In this document: piece after piece, positions 1 to 6,684 of the stretch
How positions within the stretch are numbered: position 1 is the first letter of the stretch
Layout of the letters: every line of letters begins with the position of its first letter
NCBI GenBank assembly: GCA_029881635.1
Contig: JAOUMG010000056.1
Location: forward strand, 1 to 8,476
Reading direction: 5' to 3'
From: Paracoccaceae bacterium
GTDB taxonomy: Bacteria; Pseudomonadota; Alphaproteobacteria; Rhodobacterales; Rhodobacteraceae
DNA length: 8,476 nucleotides
The notes under the pieces: generated by a model
What the model was told of the DNA's origin: nothing
The model's database searches: none
Seen by the model: the letters and a program-made list of their open reading frames with translations, nothing else
Made by a program: the position numbers and the translations under genes

Positions 1-577
1 TGGCGAGCGATCCGCGAACGCCTTCGGACAAAAAGACGTATTTGCCGTGTAGCTCCATTCCCGGTTCGAAATTTGTGCCGGGTGTGCCATCGGCGTTCAA
101 CCCCATGACACCGGCAACAACGCCTTTCACTTCGCCTTTGTCACCATAGACGAGTTCCGATGCGGCAAAGCCCGGAAAGATCTCAACACCCAGCGCCTCG
201 GCCTGTTCGGCCATCCAGCGGCAGACATTGCCCATCGAGACAATGTATTTGCCGTGGTTTGACATCAAAGGTGGCATCGGAAAATTTGGAATACGCAGCT
301 GACCCGCTGGTCCGAGGACATAGAAATTGTCCTTTTTCACCTCAGTTTTGATCGGTGCGCCCATATTGCGCCATTCGGGCAGAAGCGCGTCCAGCCCGAC
401 GGGGTCAAGAACCGCACCTGACAGGATATGTGCGCCGACTTCTGAACCTTTTTCCAGCACGACGACATTCAAGTCGGCGTTCAGCTGTTTCAGACGGATC
501 GCAGCCGAAAGGCCGGCAGGCCCCGCGCCCACGATGACCACATCATATTCCATCGATTCCCGTTCGGTCTCGGCCAT
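1..577 (-). CDS. Electron transfer flavoprotein-ubiquinone oxidoreductase (ETF-QO), N-terminal part, cut by the left edge
   Basis: ETF-QO is an FAD and 4Fe-4S enzyme of the inner membrane. It takes electrons from reduced ETF, which is loaded by acyl-CoA and other dehydrogenases, and passes them to ubiquinone. The window holds the first 192 codons, and the frame is open to the edge with no break. Seen directly: a Rossmann FAD-binding motif GAGPAG at residues 17-22, then LEKGSEVGAHILSGAVLDP and KKDNFYVLGPAGQLRIPNFPM, which match how I remember this family. A further segment reads VFLSEGVRGSLA near the edge. The iron-sulfur domain lies outside the window. The ATG at 577 is preceded by AAGGATGAACC, a good ribosome binding site, and favours this start over the internal Met9. 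The gene lies 91 bases downstream of the PAP2-like pair on the same strand, so it may be co-transcribed or have its own promoter; no clear promoter is visible. Confidence 0.93.
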   Translation of the reverse strand, partial: MAETERESMEYDVVIVGAGPAGLSAAIRLKQLNADLNVVVLEKGSEVGAHILSGAVLDPVGLDALLPEWRNMGAPIKTEVKKDNFYVLGPAGQLRIPNFPMPPLMSNHGKYIVSMGNVCRWMAEQAEALGVEIFPGFAASELVYGDKGEVKGVVAGVMGLNADGTPGTNFEPGMELHGKYVFLSEGVRGSLA

Positions 578-632
578 GGTTCATCCTTTCGTCGCGCCAT
601 CAGGCGCCCGCTTCATCGCGCAAGATCGTTAG

Positions 633-648
633 CCTACCGGACCGTAGG
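633..648 (-). other. Small inverted repeat between PAP2-like gene and ETF-QO
   Basis: CCTAC and GTAGG form five-base arms around a six-base loop, 20 bases past the stop of the second PAP2-like gene. No run of T follows in the minus direction, so a factor-independent terminator is not supported. It could be a weak terminator, a 3' end stabiliser or chance. Confidence 0.2.
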
Positions 649-668
649 ACGCAACAATGACGCCGCAC

Positions 669-1652
669 CTATTTTGGGCCGGTGGCCAATACTCGCAATG
701 GCAAAGAATACCTGCGCCGCAGCACGACCCATGCGCCAAAAACGGCGAGTGCGGAAACGTATCCGTCCAAGGCATAGTGATAGCCGGTATAGACCGAAAG
801 AAACTGCACAAGTGCCAGCCATAGAAAACCGATAAGGACGAAGGCACGGGCGCGTTCGGCCAGATAAAGCACAGTCAATGTCGCGATGGCGACATGGACA
901 CTTGGGAAGGCAGAAATGCCAAGGCCAAGCGCCCCAGCGCCACTGGCATAGTTCTCCCAGAGCGCATTCTGGATATCGCCAAGAAGCGATCCGTTGATTG
1001 GGCTGCGGCGCAGCGCCTCGGTCAGGTCGGCAAAGCGGTCGGTGCCCAACAACGCATCATAGTAAACAGGTCCAACCGATGATCCGGCAAGCGCCAGAAT
1101 GGTGCCGAGCCCGATCCAGATACCAAGATAAAGGGTCAGGAAGCGAACCGTCCGGTCACGGTCATTGTCTGTCACGGCGATGAAGACAGGAAGTGCGGTC
1201 GCGGGGAAGGTCCAGATTTGCAGATAGAACGGCAATAATGCCCCCATCGGCCAGCCTTCCGTCAGGCTATGGGCCATCTGCCAGGGATCGGTGCCGCCAT
1301 GCAACCAGCGGTCTAGACGGGCAAATGCGGGATCGGCGTAGAAGGGCACCAGCCCGGGTATCGCCGTCTTGAGAATTGAGAAGGCCACCTGAAGAAGGAT
1401 ACAGGCCGTGAAAGCATAGAGAACCGCGACCAGCCGTTCCCTGAATGCCTGCCTGCCGAGAACCAGCGGCAACACAGCCAGCCCCGGCAGTACCCAGACG
1501 CCGCCAGATTGCGCCAGTGTTCCTGAATAGTCCCACGTTGCCTGCCCGGCGGCATATAGGGTTTCGAGCAAATCGTTGCTCTGCCACCAAAGCATCAGGA
1601 TCGCCACGGCCAGATAGGCCAGAACCGCTATGAAGAAGCCGCGCATCGTCAT
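669..1652 (-). CDS. PAP2 superfamily integral membrane protein (Aur1/Ipt1-like), second copy of tandem pair
   Basis: Polytopic inner-membrane protein of 327 residues, related to phosphatidic acid phosphatase type 2 enzymes and most like the Aur1/Ipt1 inositolphosphotransferase branch (PAP2_3). Members cleave or transfer phosphate groups on lipid head groups. Seen: hydrophobic segments over most of the length, DRWLHGG at 114-120, SSVGPVYYD at 191-199, the second PAP2 motif SAFPSVH at 247-253 (His253) and the third motif [12 protein letters not shown] at 286-297 (His292, Asp296). The start is taken as ATG 1652, which overlaps the stop of the upstream paralogue in ATGA and has GGTGA just before it. 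ATG 1646 (MRGFF) aligns with the first residue of the paralogue and is an alternative. The open frame extends upstream to 1856, but that part lies inside the paralogue and is not membrane-protein-like. Substrate unknown. Confidence 0.88.
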   Translation of the reverse strand: MTMRGFFIAVLAYLAVAILMLWWQSNDLLETLYAAGQATWDYSGTLAQSGGVWVLPGLAVLPLVLGRQAFRERLVAVLYAFTACILLQVAFSILKTAIPGLVPFYADPAFARLDRWLHGGTDPWQMAHSLTEGWPMGALLPFYLQIWTFPATALPVFIAVTDNDRDRTVRFLTLYLGIWIGLGTILALAGSSVGPVYYDALLGTDRFADLTEALRRSPINGSLLGDIQNALWENYASGAGALGLGISAFPSVHVAIATLTVLYLAERARAFVLIGFLWLALVQFLSVYTGYHYALDGYVSALAVFGAWVVLRRRYSLPLRVLATGPK

Positions 1653-2653
1653 GAATTCACCATCGAGACCCGCGCCTGCGCGCGAAATCCGTCCCGGCCC
1701 CAGTGTTCGGTGGTTTTTTGAACCCGCATTACCAGAACCCAGAATCCGACAATAACCAAGATCGAGAAATAGCCATCTATGGCATAGTGATAGCCAGTAT
1801 AAACCGACAGATAAAGGATGACCGCAACGAAAAGTACACCCGGCAGGATCAGCCACCGGCTGCGTTCAGCCATATAGAGCGCTGTTGTCGTAGCGACGGC
1901 AAGATGTACACTTGGGAATGCCGAAATACCTGAACCCAAAGCCATTCCGCTGCCTGAGTAACCTTTCCACAGATAGCCCTGTGTCTTGCTGATTGCTGAT
2001 CCGAAGAATGGCGGTTCGGACAGCGCGGCTGTCAGTGCCGCAAACCGGTTACCCCCAAGAAGCGCGTCGTAGTAAACCGGCCCGACCGATGACACGGCCA
2101 CCGCCATAAGGTTGCCGAGTAACACCCAGCAGGCAAAAAACAAGATTAAATAACGGGCGATTCGTTGCTGGTTGCTGTCGGCCAACGCGATAATCACCAA
2201 AAGACCTGCTGCCGATAGCGACCAGATCGACAGATATGCGGGGAACAGCTTTTCCACCGGTAGAAATTGCGCCCAAAGATGTGTGAGCACCCAAGGATCT
2301 GTGCCTCCATGAAGCCAACGGTCGAAGGCCGCGAGTTTCGGGTCTGCATAGAAAGGAACGATAAAGGGGATTGTCGACTTCAAGAAGGAATAAGCGGTGT
2401 GAAAAAATACGCTGCCCAAAACTGCATAGGTCAACAGGCCAAGATTTGCGATAAGGTAGCGACGGCCCTTGATGAGGGACAACACCGCGATTGCCGAAAA
2501 AACCCAGATTCCGGCGTTTGTCATTACAGAGGCGAAGGCTAGCGTGGCAATTCCCGCGTCTTCAATCAGTTTGAAATCCACATGACGTGCCAGAACAATC
2601 ACCGCGACAGATATCGCCATGTAAAAAAGGCTCAGTCGAAAGAACAGCTTCAA
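1649..2653 (-). CDS. PAP2 superfamily integral membrane protein (Aur1/Ipt1-like), first copy of tandem pair
   Basis: Polytopic membrane protein of 334 residues, paralogous to the next gene along nearly its whole length. Shared blocks include PFYADP (100-105), [11 protein letters not shown] (111-121), [13 protein letters not shown] (188-200), GISAFPSVH (242-250) and [14 protein letters not shown] (282-295). His250, His289 and Asp293 match the catalytic histidines and aspartate of PAP2 motifs 2 and 3. The spacing between these motifs, about 32 residues, fits the family. The canonical motif 3 arginine (SRxxxxxHxxxD) is Ser283 here. The start is TTG at 2653, supported by GAGG seven bases upstream and by alignment of MKLFF with MRGFF of the paralogue; a later ATG (Met12) would cut into the first membrane helix. 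It is the first gene of its strand block, divergent from greA, so its promoter should lie in 2654-2807. Function is probably lipid phosphatase or phosphotransferase; substrate not predictable. Confidence 0.88.
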   Translation of the reverse strand: MKLFFRLSLFYMAISVAVIVLARHVDFKLIEDAGIATLAFASVMTNAGIWVFSAIAVLSLIKGRRYLIANLGLLTYAVLGSVFFHTAYSFLKSTIPFIVPFYADPKLAAFDRWLHGGTDPWVLTHLWAQFLPVEKLFPAYLSIWSLSAAGLLVIIALADSNQQRIARYLILFFACWVLLGNLMAVAVSSVGPVYYDALLGGNRFAALTAALSEPPFFGSAISKTQGYLWKGYSGSGMALGSGISAFPSVHLAVATTTALYMAERSRWLILPGVLFVAVILYLSVYTGYHYAIDGYFSILVIVGFWVLVMRVQKTTEHWGRDGFRAQARVSMVNS

Positions 2654-2660
2654 GATTTCG

Positions 2661-2664
2661 CCTC
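2661..2664 (-). promoter_or_regulatory. Ribosome binding site deciding the TTG start of the first PAP2-like gene
   Basis: GAGG on the minus strand sits seven bases before the TTG at 2653. No ATG or GTG in a comparable position has as good a site, so this supports the non-ATG start. Confidence 0.6.
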
Positions 2665-2751
2665 GGCACGATTCCGTTGTTTTTAAGCACCCAGCACGTC
2701 TTCACGGCCTGCACCTATTGACTTTCCGTGCACAGACCGGGTTTACCAGCG

Positions 2752-2766
2752 TTGTGTTGCGCACAA
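2752..2766. promoter_or_regulatory. Inverted repeat in the divergent PAP2-like/greA intergenic region
   Basis: TTGTG (2752-2756) and CACAA (2762-2766) are perfect five-base inverted arms around TTGCG, 41 bases before the greA start. A possible -35 element, TTGACT, lies at 2718-2723, but the sequence 16-18 bases downstream (around GTTTACC, 2741-2747) is a poor -10. The repeat could be a small operator overlapping the greA promoter, a leader hairpin, or chance. Confidence 0.25.
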
Positions 2767-2807
2767 TACCGGCTTTTTTGGGGCCGACGGTTTTCAGGCA
2801 GGCGAAA

Positions 2808-3278
2808 ATGGAAAAAATACCGATGACCCGCGCCGGCCATGCCGCGCTTGACGAAGAGTTGAAGCAGTTGAAGTCGGTGGAACGCCCCGCCGTCATCAAG
2901 GCTATCGCTGAGGCGCGCGAACATGGCGATCTTTCGGAAAATGCCGAATACCACGCCGCCCGCGAAAAACAGAGCTTTATCGAAGGCCGCGTCAAAGAAC
3001 TTGAAGCTGTTCTGTCGCGCGCCGATGTCATTGATCCTTCGCGCCTTTCTGGCGCCATCAAGTTTGGCGCGACAGTGCAAATGGTTGATGAAGACACGGA
3101 CGAAGAGAAAACCTATCAGATTGTCGGCGAACACGAGGCCGATATCGAACGCGGCCTGCTGAATATCCGGTCGCCTCTTGCACGCGCTTTGATCGGCAAG
3201 GATGAAGGCGACAGCGTCGAGGTGCGTACGCCGGGTGGTGAAAAGAACTATGAAATTCTAAGCATCCGCTACGTCTGA
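2808..3278 (+). CDS. greA: Transcription elongation factor GreA
   Basis: GreA enters the secondary channel of RNA polymerase and stimulates cleavage of the backtracked transcript 3' end, rescuing stalled elongation complexes in the cytoplasm. The 156-residue protein has the usual length. Seen: the N-terminal coiled-coil domain (about 1-75), with the tip signature [17 protein letters not shown] at 39-55 carrying the acidic Asp41 and Glu44. The C-terminal globular domain follows (about 80-156), with [15 protein letters not shown] and TPGGE. The start MEKIPMT matches the classical GreA N-terminus, and AGG lies five bases before the ATG. The frame is open further upstream to 2718, but that extension lies in the promoter region and is not GreA-like. 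It is the first gene of an apparent three-gene plus-strand operon. Confidence 0.97.
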   Translation: MEKIPMTRAGHAALDEELKQLKSVERPAVIKAIAEAREHGDLSENAEYHAAREKQSFIEGRVKELEAVLSRADVIDPSRLSGAIKFGATVQMVDEDTDEEKTYQIVGEHEADIERGLLNIRSPLARALIGKDEGDSVEVRTPGGEKNYEILSIRYV

Positions 3279-3299
3279 CCCCAACGCCCAGGGACGAAA

Positions 3300-4337
3300 A
3301 TGCCGGACCAAGAATCAGAACCCGAATCCAAGAATACGACCGATTTTGGTATCTTTTCGCGCCCGTCGGATGGCGCGGGGCTGACGGCCGCGGATATCAT
3401 CGCCATGATTGTATCTGCCATCTGGCTGATACTGGTTGGCGGGTTCTTTTTCTTTGCCGATAGATCGGGGGACGATGCCGGGTTGACAAGCAATGTCATG
3501 GTTCTGGTGGCAATAATTGTGCCGGTGGCACTGATCTGGATTGCTGCCATGACGGTGCGAACAGCCCGTTCCATGCGTGCCGAAGCACGGCGTCTTCAGG
3601 CAGCGATTGATGCGATGCGCCATGCCTATATCACGCAGGCACAATCGGGTGTCGTGCGCCCTTCCGTAGAAAGCAAGCTGGATGAGATTGCCGCCTCTGC
3701 CAAGCAGGCGGAATCGGCCATTGTCACCTTCACGTCGCGCCGCGATGTCAGTGCCTCCCAACCCTCGGCGGATCGCAAGGCAGCCCTCGCGGCCCCAAGG
3801 GCGAGCGAGTCGCAAGAAGAACAACCAACCCTGGCGCTGGGCACCCCGGCTGAGGAACTGGCAGAGCCGATTTCGGTCAGCGATTTCATCAAGGCGATGA
3901 ATTTCCCGGATAGTCCCTCCGACAAAGACGGATTCCGGGCCTTGCGTCGTGCGCTGGATGACCGGTCCATGGCAAAGCTGATCCATGCCTCGCAAGATAC
4001 GCTGACCCTGCTAAGCCAGGACGGCATTTACATGGATGACCTGAAGCCCGACCGTTCGAGGCCCGAAATATGGCGCCGTTTCGCACAAGGTGAGCGGGGC
4101 CGCACAATTGCAGCGCTTGGCGGGGTTCGTGACCGGACCAGTCTGGCACTGACGGCAGGCCGAATGCGCAAGGATGCGATATTCCGTGATGCGGCACATC
4201 ATTTTCTGCGTCAGTTCGACAAGACATTTGCCGAATTCGAGAAAAACGCTTCTGACGCCGATATCGCGGATCTTTCCGAAACACGCACAGCGCGGGCATT
4301 CATGCTGCTTGGTCGTGTGACGGGGATTTTCGACTGA
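3300..4337 (+). CDS. Uncharacterised two-transmembrane protein with cytoplasmic coiled coil and C-terminal domain
   Basis: I do not recognise a named family. The 345-residue protein has a short acidic, polar N-terminus (1-28), then two hydrophobic segments at about 33-53 and 63-85 separated by a short charged loop. After RTARSMRAEARR comes a helical, possibly coiled-coil stretch (about 87-142). A low-complexity linker rich in Ala, Ser, Gln and Glu runs from about 148 to 190. The compact C-terminal region (191-345) begins ISVSDFIKAMNFP and contains DKDGFRALRRALDD, IYMDDLKPD and a final helical part ending in RAFMLLGRVTGIFD. The arginines after the second membrane segment suggest that both ends face the cytoplasm. 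The ATG at 3300 follows AGGGACGAAA, a good ribosome binding site. It starts 21 bases after greA and ends 27 bases before the dehydrogenase, so the three are probably co-transcribed. Function unknown; the order alone does not tie it to transcription or to the dehydrogenase. Confidence 0.85.
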   Translation: MPDQESEPESKNTTDFGIFSRPSDGAGLTAADIIAMIVSAIWLILVGGFFFFADRSGDDAGLTSNVMVLVAIIVPVALIWIAAMTVRTARSMRAEARRLQAAIDAMRHAYITQAQSGVVRPSVESKLDEIAASAKQAESAIVTFTSRRDVSASQPSADRKAALAAPRASESQEEQPTLALGTPAEELAEPISVSDFIKAMNFPDSPSDKDGFRALRRALDDRSMAKLIHASQDTLTLLSQDGIYMDDLKPDRSRPEIWRRFAQGERGRTIAALGGVRDRTSLALTAGRMRKDAIFRDAAHHFLRQFDKTFAEFEKNASDADIADLSETRTARAFMLLGRVTGIFD

Positions 4338-4364
4338 CATCTCCTTGACGAAAGTGAGCTTCAT

Positions 4365-5723
4365 TTGATCGAAGAGTTGATCGTTGGGCTTGGGGCAATC
4401 GTCGGTGATAGGCATGTTGTGACCGGATCGGACTTGCACGGTATCGATCCCGGTTTTCACCCCGAAAACCTGTCAGGTGCGGCGGCAGTTTTTCCGGCTG
4501 ACACAAGGCAGGTTGCTGATGTCGTCAAAATTTGCTCGAAATACGGGGTGAGCATTGTTCCGCAAGGGGGTCGAACAGGGCTATCGGGGGGCGCTGTCAG
4601 CAAGGCTGGATCGGTCGCCTTGGGATTGCGCCGCATGAACGCGGTCGAGCGCTGTGATCCGCTTGCCGGGACGGTGGTGGTTCAGGCAGGCGCGACGCTG
4701 CAATCTGTGGCCGACCACTGCGCAGTTCACGGGCTATCCGTCGGCATTGATCTCGGCGCGCGCGGGTCGGCAACGATTGGCGGCATGATCGCCACCAACG
4801 CGGGAGGCATGACGGCCTTTCGCAACGGAACCATGCGTAACCGTGTATTGGGAACGGAGATTGTACTGGCCAACGGATCAATCGTGACAGACCTGACGGA
4901 AGTGGAGAAATGCAACGAAGGCTATAGTCTAACCCAGCTGATTTGCGGTTCTGAAGGGACGTTGGGCATTGTCACCCGAGCTGTGTTGCGCTTGACGACC
5001 GAGCCAACTGTAACCAGCACAACCCTGATCGCAGTAGAAAACGCCCACGCAGCCCTGACCATATTGCGGGCCGTCCAGAAGGCGCGCGACCTGACAGCCG
5101 TCCATGCCGAGATCATGTGGAAAGACTATGCAGAAACGGTTGCGGCAGCCCTGCGTCTTTCCGGAATAATCAGCTTTGCCAATGCACCGGCTTATTTTCT
5201 GCTCGATGTCGCGGAAACGGTCGAAGACGGCCTTTTAGATCTCTTGTCCGATCTGAATGTCACAAAAGCCATAATGTGCAAAAGTGAAAGCGAAAGAGCT
5301 GATCTTTGGCGTATTCGTGAAGAAAGCTTTGAAATCGACCGGCAGGTACCCAATTGCGAATGGTTCGACATTTCCATGCCGCTTGACCGGATCGACATGA
5401 CATTGGCCGGGATAAGGCAGCGGATCGCGTCAATTGACCATGGACTCCGCGTCTGGGCAATGGGCCATCTTGGCGACGGCAATCTGCATCTGACGATCGG
5501 TAGCGGCCAGCCGTTGAGTGATCTGACGAAAACCGCCATAGCCGACGCCGTCTATCAGGGTCTGAAACAAATTGGCGGCGCGTTTTCGGCAGAACACGGT
5601 ATTGGCATCGACAAACGCGCAAGCCTCATCAAACATGCGGATCCGGAAAAGCTGCGTCTTTGCAGAGTGATCAAAAAGGCGTTCGATCCGGAAAACATGC
5701 TCAACCCCGGAAAACTGATCTGA
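4365..5723 (+). CDS. FAD-binding oxidoreductase, D-2-hydroxyacid dehydrogenase-like (GlcD/D2HGDH/D-lactate dehydrogenase family)
   Basis: Flavoenzyme of 452 residues, probably oxidising a D-2-hydroxyacid to the 2-oxoacid. The N-terminal half is the PCMH-type FAD-binding domain (FAD_binding_4): QGGRTGLSGGAV at 67-78, SATIGGMIATNAGG at 135-148, and CGSEGTLGIVT at 194-204. The C-terminal half is FAD-oxidase_C: GHLGDGNLHL at 367-376, SAEHGIG at 408-414 and FDPENMLNPGKL at 440-451. By comparison with D-2-hydroxyglutarate dehydrogenase, His368, His375 and Glu410 should bind the catalytic metal. Arg318 in LWRIREE fits the substrate-carboxylate arginine, but the position that is lysine in the human enzyme looks like tryptophan here (CEWFDIS), so the substrate may differ. 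The start is TTG at 4365, with weak AGTGAG six bases upstream; there is no ATG or GTG in frame between the preceding stop (4335-4337) and this codon. Cytoplasmic or membrane-associated; electron acceptor unknown. Confidence 0.9.
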   Translation: MIEELIVGLGAIVGDRHVVTGSDLHGIDPGFHPENLSGAAAVFPADTRQVADVVKICSKYGVSIVPQGGRTGLSGGAVSKAGSVALGLRRMNAVERCDPLAGTVVVQAGATLQSVADHCAVHGLSVGIDLGARGSATIGGMIATNAGGMTAFRNGTMRNRVLGTEIVLANGSIVTDLTEVEKCNEGYSLTQLICGSEGTLGIVTRAVLRLTTEPTVTSTTLIAVENAHAALTILRAVQKARDLTAVHAEIMWKDYAETVAAALRLSGIISFANAPAYFLLDVAETVEDGLLDLLSDLNVTKAIMCKSESERADLWRIREESFEIDRQVPNCEWFDISMPLDRIDMTLAGIRQRIASIDHGLRVWAMGHLGDGNLHLTIGSGQPLSDLTKTAIADAVYQGLKQIGGAFSAEHGIGIDKRASLIKHADPEKLRLCRVIKKAFDPENMLNPGKLI

Positions 5724-5725
5724 CC

Positions 5726-5748
5726 CTGACAGGCCGCTGGCTGGTCAG
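5726..5748 (+). terminator. Possible terminator hairpin after the dehydrogenase gene
   Basis: CTGAC and GTCAG form the outer stem and GCC/GGC the inner stem around GCT, with one mismatch and one G-T pair between them. It begins three bases after the stop codon of the plus-strand operon, where a terminator is expected because the next gene is convergent. No T-run follows, so intrinsic termination is uncertain. Confidence 0.35.
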
Positions 5749-5780
5749 ACACAGTCCTGAGGGGCAGATTGGCGACATTT

Positions 5781-5794
5781 GCGGTCGATACCGC
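5781..5794 (-). terminator. Possible hairpin downstream of the lipoprotein gene in the convergent gap
   Basis: GCGGT and ACCGC are perfect five-base arms with a four-base loop, 21 bases past the lipoprotein stop in the minus direction. No T-run follows on either strand, so it may be a Rho-type or stabilising hairpin rather than an intrinsic terminator. Confidence 0.25.
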
Positions 5795-5815
5795 GTCAGA
5801 ACCAGAATTCAGGCG

Positions 5816-6427
5816 TTATTCGTAAGCTGGCTGTGCTTTTTGAACTAGCAATACACCGGAATTGTTGTCCGGGTCGCCATCATGATGAACCTTGGTCGTC
5901 ACGCCCGGAAGCATGGCAAATGACCGCATGATTCTGTTGGGAAAGAACGTCCGGGGGATCGACTCAAATCCGGGGATTCCTTGCAGGATATCGCTGACGG
6001 AACTGCCGCAGAAGGCTTTGTTGACGGCCCCGTAGGATTCCGCCCGTCGGATCGCTGCTTCGGCTATTTCCGGGCTGACGAATACCTTGTGTTCAACAAC
6101 GTCATAGGTCTCACGGGCATGATAATCGATATAGAATTTCCGCATCCGTTCCGTCACACCGTAATGCAGGTCGTTGCGCTCGGGCACATAGGGGTGATGC
6201 CAAGTGCCCGCCGGGTCGAACATCACGCGCTGGCTGCCGTCAATCATCAGCCCCGAATGGGCGCCTTCGCCTCCGTTCACGCGGACAACCGTGTACAGCG
6301 TGATCGACGGCGGTTCGCCCGACGAAAAGCGCGCTTTGGCTACCGCCTCGTCAGGGGCCCAGACAGGTTCGGCGCCACAAGCTGCCAACATCAGCGGCAG
6401 GCAAAGGCATAACAGCAATCGGCGCAT
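5816..6427 (-). CDS. Lipoprotein, possibly with a permuted papain-like (NlpC/P60 or YiiX type) fold
   Basis: A 203-residue exported protein. The N-terminus MRRLLLCLCLPLMLAACG is a lipoprotein signal peptide with lipobox LAAC, so Cys17 should be lipidated after cleavage. The mature part has GEGAHSGLMIDGSQRVMFDP (53-72), with a His (His57) just before a short beta strand, and later NKAFCGSSVSDILQG (136-150) with Cys140 followed by a helix. A His in an early strand and a Cys at the head of a later helix is the layout of circularly permuted papain-like enzymes. This reading is an inference from local motifs and no family name is claimed; the product could also be a structural lipoprotein. The start ATG at 6427 has AAGGA seven bases upstream. 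It begins 33 bases after the oxidase subunit IV stop, so it is probably the last gene of that transcript. The mature protein sits in the periplasm on the inner or outer membrane. Confidence 0.8.
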   Translation of the reverse strand: MRRLLLCLCLPLMLAACGAEPVWAPDEAVAKARFSSGEPPSITLYTVVRVNGGEGAHSGLMIDGSQRVMFDPAGTWHHPYVPERNDLHYGVTERMRKFYIDYHARETYDVVEHKVFVSPEIAEAAIRRAESYGAVNKAFCGSSVSDILQGIPGFESIPRTFFPNRIMRSFAMLPGVTTKVHHDGDPDNNSGVLLVQKAQPAYE

Positions 6428-6460
6428 GGTTGCGTCCTTGGCTAGGGGAAAAGGCCGGTA

Positions 6461-6595
6461 TCAGGCGTTGACCAACGCCAGAAATATCAGGATGCCTATG
6501 GAAATCCCGGCAACCCAGGTTGCCATGCGGATAAACCCCGCAAATGTTTTTTCGTGATCTTTGACGGGCATCGTTCCATGCTTGTGTTCGGCCAT
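6461..6595 (-). CDS. aa3-type cytochrome c oxidase subunit IV (small bacterial type)
   Basis: A 44-residue single-span membrane protein. The N-terminus MAEHKHGTMPVKDHEKTF is polar and histidine/lysine-rich. GFIRMATWVAGISIGILIFLALVNA follows as one transmembrane helix (about 21-42). The pattern EKTFAGFI...FLALVNA is the mark of the tiny subunit IV of alphaproteobacterial aa3 oxidases (COX4_pro_2), which packs against the catalytic core; in Paracoccus this subunit is dispensable for activity. The frame is open upstream to 6652, but the start is set at ATG 6595 because AGGAG sits six bases before it and family members begin MAEHKHG or similar. It is 89 bases downstream of the DUF6173-like gene and 33 bases upstream of the lipoprotein gene. 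The other oxidase genes are not in the window. Confidence 0.9.
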   Translation of the reverse strand: MAEHKHGTMPVKDHEKTFAGFIRMATWVAGISIGILIFLALVNA

Positions 6596-6601
6596 CGTTC
6601 G

Positions 6602-6606
6602 CTCCT
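6602..6606 (-). promoter_or_regulatory. Ribosome binding site of the oxidase subunit IV gene
   Basis: AGGAG on the minus strand, six bases before ATG 6595. It decides the short 44-residue product over a 63-residue reading that starts at 6652. Confidence 0.7.
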
Positions 6607-6684
6607 GAACTTGCGTTTCTGCCCGCATAACCGATTCAAGCGGGCCTGTCACCTACCGGCAGCAGGCAAAATTGTACAGTTTCG

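Noticed and set aside
594..607. Hairpin GCGCC-ATCA-GGCGC just upstream of the ETF-QO ribosome binding site
   Set aside because: Only five base pairs in GC-rich DNA, with no sign of a riboswitch or attenuator around it.
1653..1856. N-terminal extension of the second PAP2-like gene, giving 395 residues
   Set aside because: It lies within the 3' end of the upstream paralogue in another frame, does not resemble the paralogue N-terminus, and the ATGA start at 1652 has a Shine-Dalgarno-like site.
2718..2807. 30-residue N-terminal extension of GreA
   Set aside because: Family members begin at the MEKIPMT-like sequence, and a ribosome binding site precedes ATG 2808; the extension covers the probable promoter.
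2715..3134. Two minus-strand open frames over greA
   Set aside because: They are shadows of greA, which is unambiguous by sequence.
3315..3995. Minus-strand open frame of 226 codons
   Set aside because: It is antisense to the membrane protein at 3300-4337, which has a good ribosome binding site and membrane segments; the antisense product is low in complexity and rich in Arg, Gly and His.
6621..6645. GCCCGC/GCGGGC inverted repeat between the DUF6173-like and oxidase subunit IV genes
   Set aside because: Six-base arms with a 13-base loop and no T-run on the minus strand; too weak to call a terminator.
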